Notes: generated by a model from the sequence alone, not told the origin. Positions 43,173-52,163 are shown, counted from the stretch's first letter. The stretch: DNA of 64,000 nt from WRAV01 sp050950205 (GCA_050950205.1 JBMNHF010000004.1:1-64000), one strand, 5' to 3'. Program-made: numbers and translations.

Positions 43173-45499
43173 TGGAGATCCTCCCTCACCGTTTTCCAGA
43201 TCTGCTCCGGTGTTAAGGGCAAAGCAAACAGCTCCTTGCCCAAGGCGGCGGACAAGGCGTTGCCCAAGGCCGCCGGAATGCCGATGATGCCGTGCTCTGC
43301 ATAGCTGCGCACCCCGTAAGGGGATTCCAGCTCCGGGGTTTCCACAAAGCCCACCCGGTAATCCGGCTCCTGCCCGATGTGAAGAAGTTTATAGGTGCGC
43401 AGATTGGGTGCCCGGTTAATTCCCTGCTGGTCATAGGCGGCAGCTTCCCGGCTGGCCAAACTCATGCCCATGGCCATGCCACCCGCTATCATGGAGCGCA
43501 TCAGCTCGGGGTTGATGACCTTTCCCACATCCAGGACAGCGGAGGCGGAAATGATGCGGTAGGTAAAGGTTTTAAGGTCTACCTCCACCTCTACCACCTG
43601 TGCTCCCAAAGTCCAGGATGGGCCTGTTTTCCCTTTTCCGGTTTGGGGGTCCAATAAGCTTAAACCTTTCAGCATAAAGCCACCCCGCCCCAGCACCGGC
43701 TCCCCGAGGGACTCTCGCTGCGCCGACCGACAGCCCTGCACAATGTCCCGAAAGGCGATAAAGCGGTCGGGATTTTTGAGGGAGAAGACACGACCGTTGG
43801 CAATTTCAATCTCCTCCATGGGACACTGCAACGTCTCGGCACCGTTGCGGCGCAGTTGGGCAATGAGGTCATCGGCTGCCCGCAGAACAGCGTGACCCGC
43901 CATGTATTCCGTCAGGCTTGCCACCGTCTTCCAGTGCTCGGGGGCTGTGCGGGTATCCACCGGCATCACCACATGAACTTGACTTGGGTCCATCTTAAGC
44001 CGTTCCGCCAGAATCTGTGCCAAGTTGGTTTGCCCTCCCGAGCCCATCTCCACCACTCCGGTATGGAGGTTCACGCTGCCGTCTGGGTTAAAGGTAATGA
44101 GGGCGCCGGAAATCGCATCGGTGGGGGGATTTTCCGTCTTCCACAGGCAGGCCACCCCTTTGGCGCGAACGGTATCCTTCTTGATGGCAACCGCTTTCCC
44201 CCCATCCCATTGGGACAGCTCCTTTGCCTGCTGCAAGCACTGGGAGAGATTCCCCACAAGGCTGTCGGTAGCCACCACCTGAGTGGGGGTTAAACTGCCC
44301 GGGCGAATGGCATTTTGGATGCGAAACTCCAACGGGTCCAGCCCGCATTGTTTGGCCAGCAAATCCATGGTGCGCTCGATGCAAAAGGTGTAGGATTCGT
44401 GGGCAAAGCTGCGGTAGGAGGTGGCAAAGGTGTGGTTGGTGTAGACGCAATAAGAATCGCAGCTTAAATGTGGGATGTGATAGGGTCCGGTGCAATCCAC
44501 CGCCGCCGCCTTTGCCATATAGGGGGAAATATCGGTGTAGGCGCCGCAGTCCAGCCAGTAGGTGATTTCGGCAGCCTGAATTTTTCCCTCCCGATTGGCG
44601 CCCAGCTTAATGTCCGCCTCCAATCCAATGCGGCTGGGCGCGCAAGCCATATCCTGTTCCCGGGAGAGGGTGAGGCGAACCGCCTTTCCCCCCACGCTGC
44701 GGGAGGCCAAAAAGGCCAGTATCTCCAAAAAGACGGGGGCTTTGCCACCAAATCCCCCACCCACAAAGGGGACTTTTACCTGTATCTGTCCGGCGGGAAT
44801 CAAAAAAGCCTCCGACAGCTGCTTTCTCACCGCGTAAGGGGATTGGGAGGATGTGGTGATGATGACATTTCCGTCGGGGGAGATTTCGGCCCGGGCAGTT
44901 CGCACCTCCATGGCCATGTGGTAGGAGGGGGGAAGGGAAAACCGCTGCTGCACCACCACATCGCACCCCGCCAGCGCTTTTCCGGCATCGCCTTTTCGGA
45001 TGCGGTAGTGGCTGGCAATGTTGGTGCCCTCTTGGGGGTAAAGGTCGGGCACCACCTTTTTATAGCCATTGGTTTTTTTGTGTACCAAAGCTGCTCCTTC
45101 CGCCAAAGCCTGAGAAGGTGTCAGCACCACCGGAAGGGGAGCATATTCCACTTCAATCAGCCGGGTGGCCAGTTCTGCGGCAGGCTCATCCTGAGCCACC
45201 ACAAGGGCTATCGGCTCCCCTGCATAGCGCACCACATCCCGAGCCAAGGCAGGCCGATCTAAAACCAGAGGGCCAAACAGCTCTGGACAATCCGCTCCCG
45301 TCAAAATGGATTTGACACCCCGAACTGCAAGGGCCTTGGAAAGATCAATCCGTCCAATGGTACCATGAGCCCACGGGCTGGTAAGCAGTCGGGCAAAAAG
45401 AACGTCCAACCCAGGCAGATCATCGGTATACTGCGCTTTTCCAGTCACCTTTTCCCACGCTTCCTTGCGCTGGACTGCTTTCCCAATGGCATAGTTCAT
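43169..45499 (-). CDS. Molybdenum hydroxylase, molybdopterin subunit
   Basis: The 776-residue subunit has the xanthine-dehydrogenase family layout: GKAQYTDDLPGLDVLFARLL, RFSLPPSYHMAMEVRTARAE, VKVPFVGGGFGGKAPVFLEI, VEMGSGGQTNLAQILAERL, and the active-site Glu in GVRSYAEHGIIGIPAALGNA. The substrate cannot be told: the substrate-pocket residues are not those of characterised xanthine enzymes by inspection alone. Ribosome site AAAGAAAGGGGATGC. It begins a divergent arrangement with the ferritin-like gene. Confidence 0.93.
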   Translation of the reverse strand: MNYAIGKAVQRKEAWEKVTGKAQYTDDLPGLDVLFARLLTSPWAHGTIGRIDLSKALAVRGVKSILTGADCPELFGPLVLDRPALARDVVRYAGEPIALVVAQDEPAAELATRLIEVEYAPLPVVLTPSQALAEGAALVHKKTNGYKKVVPDLYPQEGTNIASHYRIRKGDAGKALAGCDVVVQQRFSLPPSYHMAMEVRTARAEISPDGNVIITTSSQSPYAVRKQLSEAFLIPAGQIQVKVPFVGGGFGGKAPVFLEILAFLASRSVGGKAVRLTLSREQDMACAPSRIGLEADIKLGANREGKIQAAEITYWLDCGAYTDISPYMAKAAAVDCTGPYHIPHLSCDSYCVYTNHTFATSYRSFAHESYTFCIERTMDLLAKQCGLDPLEFRIQNAIRPGSLTPTQVVATDSLVGNLSQCLQQAKELSQWDGGKAVAIKKDTVRAKGVACLWKTENPPTDAISGALITFNPDGSVNLHTGVVEMGSGGQTNLAQILAERLKMDPSQVHVVMPVDTRTAPEHWKTVASLTEYMAGHAVLRAADDLIAQLRRNGAETLQCPMEEIEIANGRVFSLKNPDRFIAFRDIVQGCRSAQRESLGEPVLGRGGFMLKGLSLLDPQTGKGKTGPSWTLGAQVVEVEVDLKTFTYRIISASAVLDVGKVINPELMRSMIAGGMAMGMSLASREAAAYDQQGINRAPNLRTYKLLHIGQEPDYRVGFVETPELESPYGVRSYAEHGIIGIPAALGNALSAALGKELFALPLTPEQIWKTVREDLQ

Positions 45500-45632
45500 T
45501 TTTGCATCCCCTTTCTTTGGCGTTATAGCTAAGTTTTTCCATCCTGCCGTTGATTATTCGGGATGAGGTATAGCTTGCCGCCCCCCGGAAAAGATAAATC
45601 AAAAGGAAGGATATTTGAAAGGGGATGTTTCC

Positions 45633-46871
45633 ATGAACCCATTTGAACAAAAGCCGGTTCCCATCAAAGAGACCATTATGGATTGGTGCACCGTTTATCC
45701 CACGCCCTACAACAAAATGACGGTAGACCCCTATACAAAGGTGCGCATCATCCTGATGAACGGCATCGAAGTAGAAGCGACGCTGTTTAAGCATCAGTTC
45801 CACCGCAACTGCCAAAACAATGACCTGCGCAGGGAGCTGGCACTGTCCCGCCGCATCGAACAGCAGCAGCAAAAGCACATTAACTGGCTCAAGCCCATTG
45901 ATGAAACCCAACTGGAAACCACCATCGGCTATGAGCATGTAGCGGTGGACTTAACGGCTTGGCTTGCTCAGAACGAGCCCAACCCTTACGTCAAACAGGC
46001 GCTGGATTTTGCCCTGTTGGAGGACTTTGACCATCTGTACCGCTATGCCAACCTGTTGGATTTGGATGCGCAGATTCCCGCGCAGCAGCTGGTAAAAAGC
46101 TATGTGGACATCACACCGGGGCGCCCCACCATTGCGGAACACCGCTTCCCCTTTGATTCGGTCAAGTTCCCGGTGGACTTTAAGACCGCCGATCTTCGCA
46201 CCAAACTGAATATTTTAATCATCACCGCCGGCGAGCAGCAGACCATGAACTTTTATATGAATATCGGCAACACCTACTACAACGACCTTGGCCGCCAGCT
46301 TTACCTGGAAATCGGCATGATCGAGGAGCAGCATGTCACCCACTACGGTTCGTTGCTGGACCCCAACTGCACTTGGCTGGAAAACTTGCTGCTCCACGAG
46401 TATATGGAGTGTTATCTCTACTACTCCTTCTACCAGGACGAGCAGGACGCCAACGTAAAATCCGTTTGGGAAATGCATCTGCAGCAGGAAATTGCTCACC
46501 TTCACGCAGCGGTGGAGCTGTTGCAAAAATACGAAAACAAAGACTGGCAGCAGGTTATTCCCGGGGGCCAGTTTCCCAAGCTGCTGCAGTTCCACGATAC
46601 CCGCGACTATGTCCGGCAGATTTTAGGGCAACAGATTTTGCTTACCGCCAACCGGGAAGAGTACACCCCTGTTCCGCAACTTCCCAAAGACCACGAGTTC
46701 TTCTTCTACCAAAACAAGGTCAACCACGACGTCAACGCGGTGGCCAGCCACAACGTCATCGTACAGCACCAAAAGAAGTGCAACATCGACTATCGGGCCG
46801 AGGCCCAAACCAACCCGGTGCAGGAATTGACCGATCGCACCGTGGACAACACCACCATTGCCCGTTCCTAA
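45633..46871 (+). CDS. Ferritin-like domain protein, clostridial type
   Basis: The 412-residue protein has a central four-helix ferritin-like diiron domain with glutamates/histidines in LLEDFDHLYRYANLLD, LEIGMIEEQHVTHYGSLLDP, LLHEYMECYLYYSFYQD and LQQEIAHLHAAVELLQ. The N-terminal 90 residues (YPTPYNKMTVDPYTKVRIIL, MNGIEVEATLFKHQF) and the C-terminal tail are specific to this clostridial family. Such proteins are thought to protect against oxygen or store iron, inferred from the fold. ATG 45633 has AAAGGGGATG. A terminator follows. Confidence 0.75.
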   Translation: MNPFEQKPVPIKETIMDWCTVYPTPYNKMTVDPYTKVRIILMNGIEVEATLFKHQFHRNCQNNDLRRELALSRRIEQQQQKHINWLKPIDETQLETTIGYEHVAVDLTAWLAQNEPNPYVKQALDFALLEDFDHLYRYANLLDLDAQIPAQQLVKSYVDITPGRPTIAEHRFPFDSVKFPVDFKTADLRTKLNILIITAGEQQTMNFYMNIGNTYYNDLGRQLYLEIGMIEEQHVTHYGSLLDPNCTWLENLLLHEYMECYLYYSFYQDEQDANVKSVWEMHLQQEIAHLHAAVELLQKYENKDWQQVIPGGQFPKLLQFHDTRDYVRQILGQQILLTANREEYTPVPQLPKDHEFFFYQNKVNHDVNAVASHNVIVQHQKKCNIDYRAEAQTNPVQELTDRTVDNTTIARS

Positions 46872-46875
46872 ACCC

Positions 46876-46909
46876 AAAAACGCCGTCCCAAAACAGGACG
46901 GCGTTTTTT
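46876..46909 (+). terminator. Terminator after the ferritin-like gene
   Basis: AAAAACGCCGTCC and GGACGGCGTTTTT pair around a 7-base loop and end in TTTTTT. Confidence 0.9.
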
Positions 46910-47006
46910 GATTTATACTTGATCTGGTGTGACAGCAGCAAATCAAGTGCTATGCCTTTTTCACACCAGCTGCGCCGTGGAAACCTTGGATAAAAAAGCA
47001 GATCGC

Positions 47007-47053
47007 CTATCCTCCCTATTTCGCATCGATCTGGAGGGGATAGGTTTTTTTCG
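47007..47053 (-). terminator. Terminator-like hairpin between convergent genes
   Basis: CCTATCC and GGATAGG pair with additional CC/GG pairs, followed on the plus side by TTTTTTT. On the plus strand it is a good terminator for read-through from the left; on the minus strand it lies after the small gene at 47058. Confidence 0.6.
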
Positions 47054-47057
47054 GTTT

Positions 47058-47300
47058 TTATTTCTCCAGTTCTTGCTGGATATCCCGAATTTCTTTTTCA
47101 ATGCCTGCAATCCCGTGCTGGCGCCGAATGTTTTTTTGCCTGAGCTGTTCTTGCTGGGCGTCGGAAGGTGTTTCGGCCATAATCTCTTTGGATACCTCGA
47201 TGTTATATTTGGTGGTCGCCAACTTTTTCCGAAGCTGCCGAATCCGCTCCCACTTCTGTTCCTTCTGCATTTTTTCCAGCGCTTTGGTGGAGTTATTCAT
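47058..47300 (-). CDS. Small coiled-coil protein
   Basis: The 80-residue product from ATG 47300 is nearly one long helix with alternating Lys/Glu/Arg and heptad repeats (NNSTKALEKMQKEQKWERIR, QLRKKLATTKYNIEVSKEIM, ETPSDAQQEQLRQKNIRRQH, GIAGIEKEIRDIQQELEK). It overlaps the end of the upstream gene by 8 bases, with GGGGGTGGCGGAA as site. No family recognised. Confidence 0.55.
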   Translation of the reverse strand: MNNSTKALEKMQKEQKWERIRQLRKKLATTKYNIEVSKEIMAETPSDAQQEQLRQKNIRRQHGIAGIEKEIRDIQQELEK

Positions 47301-47745
47301 TTCCGCCACCCCCTATGACATTGGGGCTGTCGGCGGCCAGCTCCTCCCGCGCTTGGGCCTCTTTCATTTCCCGAATCATTTGGGGAATGACCTGGGCCCG
47401 GCGCTGGTTGGCCTCTTGCAGCTCTTGAACCTTTTTGCTGTCCTGCTCAAAAGCCATCATCTCCTCGGCCGCTTCCATATTGTGCAGGGTCGATACAATG
47501 GTGTCCTGAATTCGCCGGGCTTTTGTTTTGCGATTGGCAATGCGCTCAATCACCTGCAGTCCCGTTGCACAGTCGTCGTACTTTCCGGCGTTTATCCCCC
47601 GAATCGCTTTTTCTAAGGTGCGCTCGTAATATGCCTCCGGTGATGTGCCGCTGTAAAACTGGTCCGTTCTGTGGTCGCGGGTTTCCTGTTGTGCCAGCCG
47701 CGCGTACTCGTTCTTCACCTGCTGAATCAATTGCTCTCTGTTCAA
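47293..47745 (-). CDS. Helical protein, unknown function
   Basis: The 150-residue product from TTG 47745 (site AAGGGGGGAATTTT) begins NREQLIQQVKNEYARLAQQE, TRDHRTDQFYSGTSPEAYYE and continues with long amphipathic helices (RIQDTIVSTLHNMEAAEEMM, VQELQEANQRRAQVIPQMIR) before a glycine-rich end. Composition suggests a coiled coil with a partner; the overlapping next gene (47058) is a likely partner. No family recognised. Confidence 0.5.
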   Translation of the reverse strand: MNREQLIQQVKNEYARLAQQETRDHRTDQFYSGTSPEAYYERTLEKAIRGINAGKYDDCATGLQVIERIANRKTKARRIQDTIVSTLHNMEAAEEMMAFEQDSKKVQELQEANQRRAQVIPQMIREMKEAQAREELAADSPNVIGGGGNE

Positions 47746-47770
47746 AAAATTCCCCCCTTGAGCCACAATA

Positions 47771-47929
47771 TTACCCCGAGGTTTTTCGGTCGCCGTCGGA
47801 AACGGTGTTGAGCCCGAATTTGGCTCGGGCACTTTCCCCTTGCGGATCGTGTTTGATGTTTTTGGAATGGAATTTTCCGTCCTGTTTTTTGTTTTGTTTG
47901 GTGTTTTTCATTTTATTTTCGCTGCTCAT
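47771..47929 (-). CDS. CPC_1213-family small protein
   Basis: The 52-residue lysine-rich protein MSSENKMKNTKQNKKQDGKF, HSKNIKHDPQGESARAKFGL matches my memory of the CPC_1213 family, small basic clostridial proteins with KHDPQGESARAxFG. It is behind AGGTGAAAAAG. The function is unknown; location beside Ku/LigD and other small proteins may indicate a spore or DNA role, but that is inference. Confidence 0.65.
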   Translation of the reverse strand: MSSENKMKNTKQNKKQDGKFHSKNIKHDPQGESARAKFGLNTVSDGDRKTSG

Positions 47930-47938
47930 CTTTTTCAC

Positions 47939-48178
47939 CTACATTCTGTGTTGCTCTGTTTTGCAGCTGTCCACCTGATAACCAAGCTGCTCCAGTCGGC
48001 GTTCCAGCTGATGACAGTTTACCCCGGTGTTGTCATAGTCCACCGCCAGTGTATTCTTTTCCGGATTGACACTCACCGATAACACACCCCGAAAAGCATC
48101 CAGCTCCCGCTTGAGGGTTTTTGCATCCCGCTTTCCGCTTAAATTGCTGATTGCAAAATATGCGCTTTCTTTGGACAT
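47939..48178 (-). CDS. HMA-like domain protein lacking the CxxC motif
   Basis: The 79-residue protein MSKESAYFAISNLSGKRDAK, TLKRELDAFRGVLSVSVNPE, KNTLAVDYDNTGVNCHQLER, RLEQLGYQVDSCKTEQHRM has the ferredoxin-like HMA pattern (VSVNPEKNTLAVDYD, LEQLGYQV) but no CxxC in the first loop, so metal transfer is unlikely. It is divergent from the Ku gene. Confidence 0.6.
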   Translation of the reverse strand: MSKESAYFAISNLSGKRDAKTLKRELDAFRGVLSVSVNPEKNTLAVDYDNTGVNCHQLERRLEQLGYQVDSCKTEQHRM

Positions 48179-48405
48179 GTTTCATCATCCTTATCGTGAT
48201 TATCCAAACGGCTCAGATCAATGTTTTAATTTTTTATGCCCAAGGGCACAGATTTATAGTTTTCGTTTTCAAAACAATTATACCGCCCATGCTTTTCCTT
48301 TTGGTATGGGGTTTGAAAAAGCGTTTTTTCCGCAAAGTTTGCAAGACTGCGCATATCGCATACTTAAAATGCAATCGGAAACACTAAAGCTGGAGGTGTT
48401 CTGCT

Positions 48406-49179
48406 ATGGCATCACGCAAATCGGTGATAACGTTTGGTATGGTGGCCATTCCCATTGCCATGTCCACAGCCACCCGGGACAATGATATTCATTTTAATCA
48501 GCTGCACAAAGAGGATCACAGCCGCATTCGCTACAAAAAAACCTGTTCCCACTGCGGCGTGGAAATCAAGGCGGAAGACATTGTCAAGGGCTTTGAATAC
48601 GACAATGACAAATATGTGGTAATCACAGACGAAGAAATTGAAAAAATCAAAACCGAAAAGGAAAAATCCATCCAGATTCTGCATTTTGCCCAACTCAACC
48701 AAATTTCCCCCGTCTATTACGACAAAACCTATCAGGCCGCCCCCCAAGCGGGAGGGGAAAAGGCCTTTGAGCTGCTGCGCGCCGCATTGATGGCGGAACA
48801 GAAAATCGCCATCGGCAAAACGGTGTTGGGCACCCGAGACACCTTAATGGCCATCATCCCCCGGGAGGACGGCATCCTCATTTCTACCATGTTCTACGCC
48901 GATGAAATTAAGGAGCTGCAAAAGCCGTATGGAAAGCCGGAGGTTTCCGAGCAGGAACTGAATATGGCAAAAATTTTGATCAATTCCATGGATACTCCCT
49001 TTGACCCCTCCCAGTATAAGGACGAGTATCAGGCCAAGCTCCGCGCCCTGATCGAAACCAAAATCTCCGGGCAGGAAGTGGTGGCTCCCGAGTCCGAAGG
49101 ACCCAGCAAAGTCATCGACCTAATGGAAGCACTCAAGGCCAGCGTGGAAAAAGCGCAACAAGAAAAGGCACTGGCGTAA
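48406..49179 (+). CDS. ku: Non-homologous end-joining protein Ku
   Basis: The 257-residue bacterial Ku core: RKSVITFGMVAIPIAMSTAT, KTCSHCGVEIKAEDIVKGFE (Cys pair), YVVITDEEIEKIKTEKEKSI, VLGTRDTLMAIIPREDGILI and ILINSMDTPFDPSQYKDEYQ. Homodimers encircle DNA ends and recruit LigD. ATG 48406 has GGAGGTGTTCTGCT. It overlaps ligD by one base (TAATG). Confidence 0.95.
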   Translation: MASRKSVITFGMVAIPIAMSTATRDNDIHFNQLHKEDHSRIRYKKTCSHCGVEIKAEDIVKGFEYDNDKYVVITDEEIEKIKTEKEKSIQILHFAQLNQISPVYYDKTYQAAPQAGGEKAFELLRAALMAEQKIAIGKTVLGTRDTLMAIIPREDGILISTMFYADEIKELQKPYGKPEVSEQELNMAKILINSMDTPFDPSQYKDEYQAKLRALIETKISGQEVVAPESEGPSKVIDLMEALKASVEKAQQEKALA

Positions 49180-51629
49180 TGGCAGTTCGGCTGGAAGAGT
49201 ATTACCAAAAGCGAAATTTTACAAAAACCCCCGAGCCGTCGGGGGAAGAAGAACCCAATCCCGAAGCAGAGCCCCAAGGGCTGCGGTTTGTGGTGCAACA
49301 CCATATGGCGCGGCGAGAGCATTACGACCTTCGGCTGGAATGGAGGGGCGCACTGCTAAGCTGGGCGGTACCCAAAGGTCCGTCCTATCACACCCGGGAC
49401 AAGCGCCTGGCCATTCAGGTGGAGGATCACCCTCTGGAGTACCGAAATTTTGAGGGCACCATCCCCAAGGGAGAGTATGGCGGCGGCACCGTCATGCTCT
49501 GGGACGAAGGCTATTGGGAGCCCCAAAACAATGTGGAGGAAGGGCTTCGCAGCGGCTCCCTCAAGCTGGTGCTAAAGGGGCGAAGGCTCAAGGGCAAATG
49601 GGCCCTGGTGCGGATGAAGGCAAAGGCGGGAGAATCGGCCGACAACTGGCTTTTGCTCAAGGAAAAAGACCAATATGCCCGGGAGGATGACGGAATTTCG
49701 CAGTTTACCACCAGCATTCGCACCGGGCGCACCATGGAGGAAATTGAAGAGGGGGCAGAAGAAAAATTCACCCGAAACCCTTTTCGGCAAACCGGCGTGC
49801 AGCTGGCCAAGCTGGTCAAAGACATCCCGCAAGGGGACGGCTGGCTCTATGAAGTAAAATACGACGGTTACCGGATGGTTGCCTACGTGGAAGGCAACGG
49901 TGTGCGGCTGATCTCCCGGGGGGGCAATGACTATACCGGGCACTTTCAACCGGTGGCGGATGCTCTGGTGGATTGGGCTGCCGGACGGGCCATGGTTCTG
50001 GACGGGGAAATGGTGGTGACCGACCCCCAAGGCAGAACGGATTTTCAGGCCCTGCAAAATTATCTGCGAAAGCCAAGGCCCCAACATCTTGCCTACATTG
50101 TCTTTGACCTTCTCGCTTTGGATGGCGAGGATTTGAGAAGCCAACCCTTAACCCAGCGAAAAGAAACGCTGGAGGCTTTGATGCAGGGCGCCCCCAACTA
50201 TCTTCACTACAGCCGGCACACCATCGGCAATGGGGAGGCAAGCTTTTGCGCGGCCTGTCAGCTGAATTTGGAAGGCATCATCGGCAAAAAAGCCGATTCC
50301 ATTTATAGCGGAACCCGAAGCGGCGATTGGATTAAGCTCAAATGCGATAAACGGCAGGAATTTGTCATCGGGGGATATACCCGGCAAAAAGCCGACCGCA
50401 TCATCAGTTCCCTTCTCCTTGGCATCTATCAGGACGGGGAGCTGATTTATGCCGGCCGCGCCGGGACGGGATTGAGCCAACGGGACATGAAACAGCTGAT
50501 GGAAAAATTCGAGGGCATCCAAAGGGCGCAATCACCTTTTTTGACTGCTCCCAAGGCCAGAGCCAATGAAAGCATCACTTGGCTGGAGCCGCATCTGGTG
50601 GCGGAAGTCAAATTTGCCGAGTGGACGGAGGAACATTTGTTGCGACAGGCAAGCTACCAAGGCTTGCGGGAGGATAAAAATCCGAAAGAGGTAAAAAAAG
50701 AAGGGGCAGATGTTCCGGCGCAGCCGGCATCATCTGCCCAAGAACGGGAGAAGCCAATGGATACAAAGGGTGACAATATTCTGGTGGAAGGAATCAAAAT
50801 CAGCAGCCCGGACAAGGTGATATTCAACCACCCCAAAATCACAAAAGCAGATGTAGCCCGCTACTACGCAAAGGTGGCAGAGCGGATGCTTCCCTATGTG
50901 AGCCATCGTATTTTGAGCATTGTGCGCTGCCCCAAGGGGGTATCCCAGTCCTGTTTTTACAAGAAGCATCCCGGCTCCAGCAGTCGGGAGGTTGTCACCA
51001 TCCCCATCACCAACAGCGACGGAGAGACAGAAGATTATTTTTATATTGAAAGCCGGGCAGGGCTTATCTCCGAAGCCCAGATGGGCACCTTGGAATTTCA
51101 CGTCTGGGGCAGCCGGGTGGAACATCTGGAGCAGCCGGATATGATGGTATTTGACCTGGACCCGGATGAGGGAATGGCGCTGGATTTGGTTCGCCAAGGG
51201 GTAAGGGATCTCCAAAGTATTCTGGCGGAGCTTTCCCTGATTTCCTACCTCAAAACCAGCGGGGGCAAGGGATATCATGTGGTGGTGCCGTTGACACCAT
51301 CGGCTTCTTGGGATGCTTTCAGTGATTTTGCCAAGGGGATTGCCCAAGTGATGGAGCAAAAATGGCCGGACCGCTACACCAGCAATATGCGAAAGAGCAA
51401 GCGCACCAACAAGATCTTTATCGACTGGGTGCGAAACGGCAGAGGGGCCACCAGCGTTGCCCCTTATTCCATTCGGGCAAGAGAAGGAGCCACGGTATCC
51501 ATGCCGATTGGGTGGGATGAATTGGACACGGTTGAACCAGACGGCATTCATATGGAAGATGCACTGCTGAGAATCGGTGGGGCAGATCCCTGGGAAGGTT
51601 TTTTTACACACCAACAGCAGTTGAAATAA
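49179..51629 (+). CDS. ligD: Multifunctional DNA end-joining ligase LigD
   Basis: The 816-residue protein has the order phosphoesterase, ligase, polymerase. The 3'-phosphoesterase (about 35-190) has HHMARREHYDLRLEWRGALL and VEDHPLEYRNFEGTIPKGEY. The ATP-dependent ligase (about 195-510) has catalytic Lys227 in LYEVKYDGYRMVAYVEG and LEGIIGKKADSIYSGTRSGD. The primase-polymerase (about 540-810) has IVRCPKGVSQSCFYKKHPGS and the DLDP acidic site in MVFDLDPDEGMAL. With Ku it forms a complete NHEJ system, which is useful for repairing breaks in dormant spores. Confidence 0.96.
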   Translation: MAVRLEEYYQKRNFTKTPEPSGEEEPNPEAEPQGLRFVVQHHMARREHYDLRLEWRGALLSWAVPKGPSYHTRDKRLAIQVEDHPLEYRNFEGTIPKGEYGGGTVMLWDEGYWEPQNNVEEGLRSGSLKLVLKGRRLKGKWALVRMKAKAGESADNWLLLKEKDQYAREDDGISQFTTSIRTGRTMEEIEEGAEEKFTRNPFRQTGVQLAKLVKDIPQGDGWLYEVKYDGYRMVAYVEGNGVRLISRGGNDYTGHFQPVADALVDWAAGRAMVLDGEMVVTDPQGRTDFQALQNYLRKPRPQHLAYIVFDLLALDGEDLRSQPLTQRKETLEALMQGAPNYLHYSRHTIGNGEASFCAACQLNLEGIIGKKADSIYSGTRSGDWIKLKCDKRQEFVIGGYTRQKADRIISSLLLGIYQDGELIYAGRAGTGLSQRDMKQLMEKFEGIQRAQSPFLTAPKARANESITWLEPHLVAEVKFAEWTEEHLLRQASYQGLREDKNPKEVKKEGADVPAQPASSAQEREKPMDTKGDNILVEGIKISSPDKVIFNHPKITKADVARYYAKVAERMLPYVSHRILSIVRCPKGVSQSCFYKKHPGSSSREVVTIPITNSDGETEDYFYIESRAGLISEAQMGTLEFHVWGSRVEHLEQPDMMVFDLDPDEGMALDLVRQGVRDLQSILAELSLISYLKTSGGKGYHVVVPLTPSASWDAFSDFAKGIAQVMEQKWPDRYTSNMRKSKRTNKIFIDWVRNGRGATSVAPYSIRAREGATVSMPIGWDELDTVEPDGIHMEDALLRIGGADPWEGFFTHQQQLK

Positions 51630-51661
51630 GGACATTGCTATCTAAGCAGCCATTAAAAAAC

Positions 51662-51694
51662 AAAAGATCGCCGAAAAGCATCGGCGATCTTTTG
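51662..51694. terminator. Bidirectional terminator
   Basis: AAAAGATCGCCGA and TCGGCGATCTTTT pair around a 7-base loop, serving ligD on the plus strand and the tRNA-Leu on the minus strand. Confidence 0.88.
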
Positions 51695-51697
51695 TTT

Positions 51698-52005
51698 TGG
51701 TGCCGCTGACGGGACTCGAACCCGTACGGTGTTTACCACCGAGGGATTTTCTCCACCACACACGGTTACCCGTGCCGCAAACAAGTTTGCGTTGTAGCCC
51801 GGACTATGTCTTCACCCTGCCGATTTCCCGGTTTAGGTGGCTGCCGTATAGTCTCTACACCTTCCGGCGCTTTGCCGGCTTGGCTCGGCGTTGCCCACAA
51901 TCATGCAGGTGGGTGTTCACCGAATTTGACAGCATCCACATGGCGGTTTCCCATCCATGCGCTCCTTCTGAAGTCCCTTGCGTCTGCCTGTTCCGCCACA
52001 GCGGC
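51698..52005 (-). tRNA. tRNA-Leu (UAA) split by an intron
   Basis: Exon 1 (51971-52005, 35 nt) runs GCCGCTG to the anticodon U34; exon 2 (51698-51750, 53 nt) runs AAAATCCCT to CCA. Joined they give an 88-nt tRNA: acceptor GCCGCTG/CAGCGGC, anticodon arm AGGGA-CTTAAAA-TCCCT (UAA), long variable arm (CGGTGGTAAACACCG), T arm TACGGG-TTCGAGTC-CCGT-type, A73. The 220-nt intron lies between U34 and A35, the same place as the classical cyanobacterial and plastid intron. Confidence 0.93.
51751..51970 (-). ncRNA. Group I intron in tRNA-Leu (UAA)
   Basis: The 220-nt intron ends in G (51751) and follows a U, as group I splicing needs. Conserved core elements are present: R-type GTGTAGAGACTATACGG (51844-51860) and S-type AAGACATAGTCC (51801-51812), with GACTA/TAGTC pairing as P7, and the guanosine-binding G-C. 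It lacks any open frame, so there is no homing endonuclease. Intron is inside the anticodon loop, so removal is required for a functional tRNA. Confidence 0.92.
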
Positions 52006-52100
52006 ATTTTGCAATTTGGCTCTGTCATTATACAATAAATTGCAACCCGCGTCAATCAAAAGGTAACCTTGTCCATGCCGTAAGCTCATTGCTTCCATCA

Positions 52101-52163
52101 AAGGGACACATCACCATAAAAATTCGCTTGAGAGCAGAGGGCACATAAAGCGATGTGTCCCTT
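52101..52163. repeat. Long-range 12-bp inverted repeat
   Basis: AAGGGACACATC (52101-52112) and GATGTGTCCCTT (52152-52163) are exact complements enclosing 39 bases, with an inner TTCGCTT/AAGCGA pairing. No T-run follows. Could be a small structured RNA element or an insertion remnant next to the intron-containing tRNA. Confidence 0.5.

Noticed and set aside
51697..52038. Plus-strand ORF across the tRNA-Leu region
   Set aside because: It is explained by the tRNA and intron structure on the other strand.
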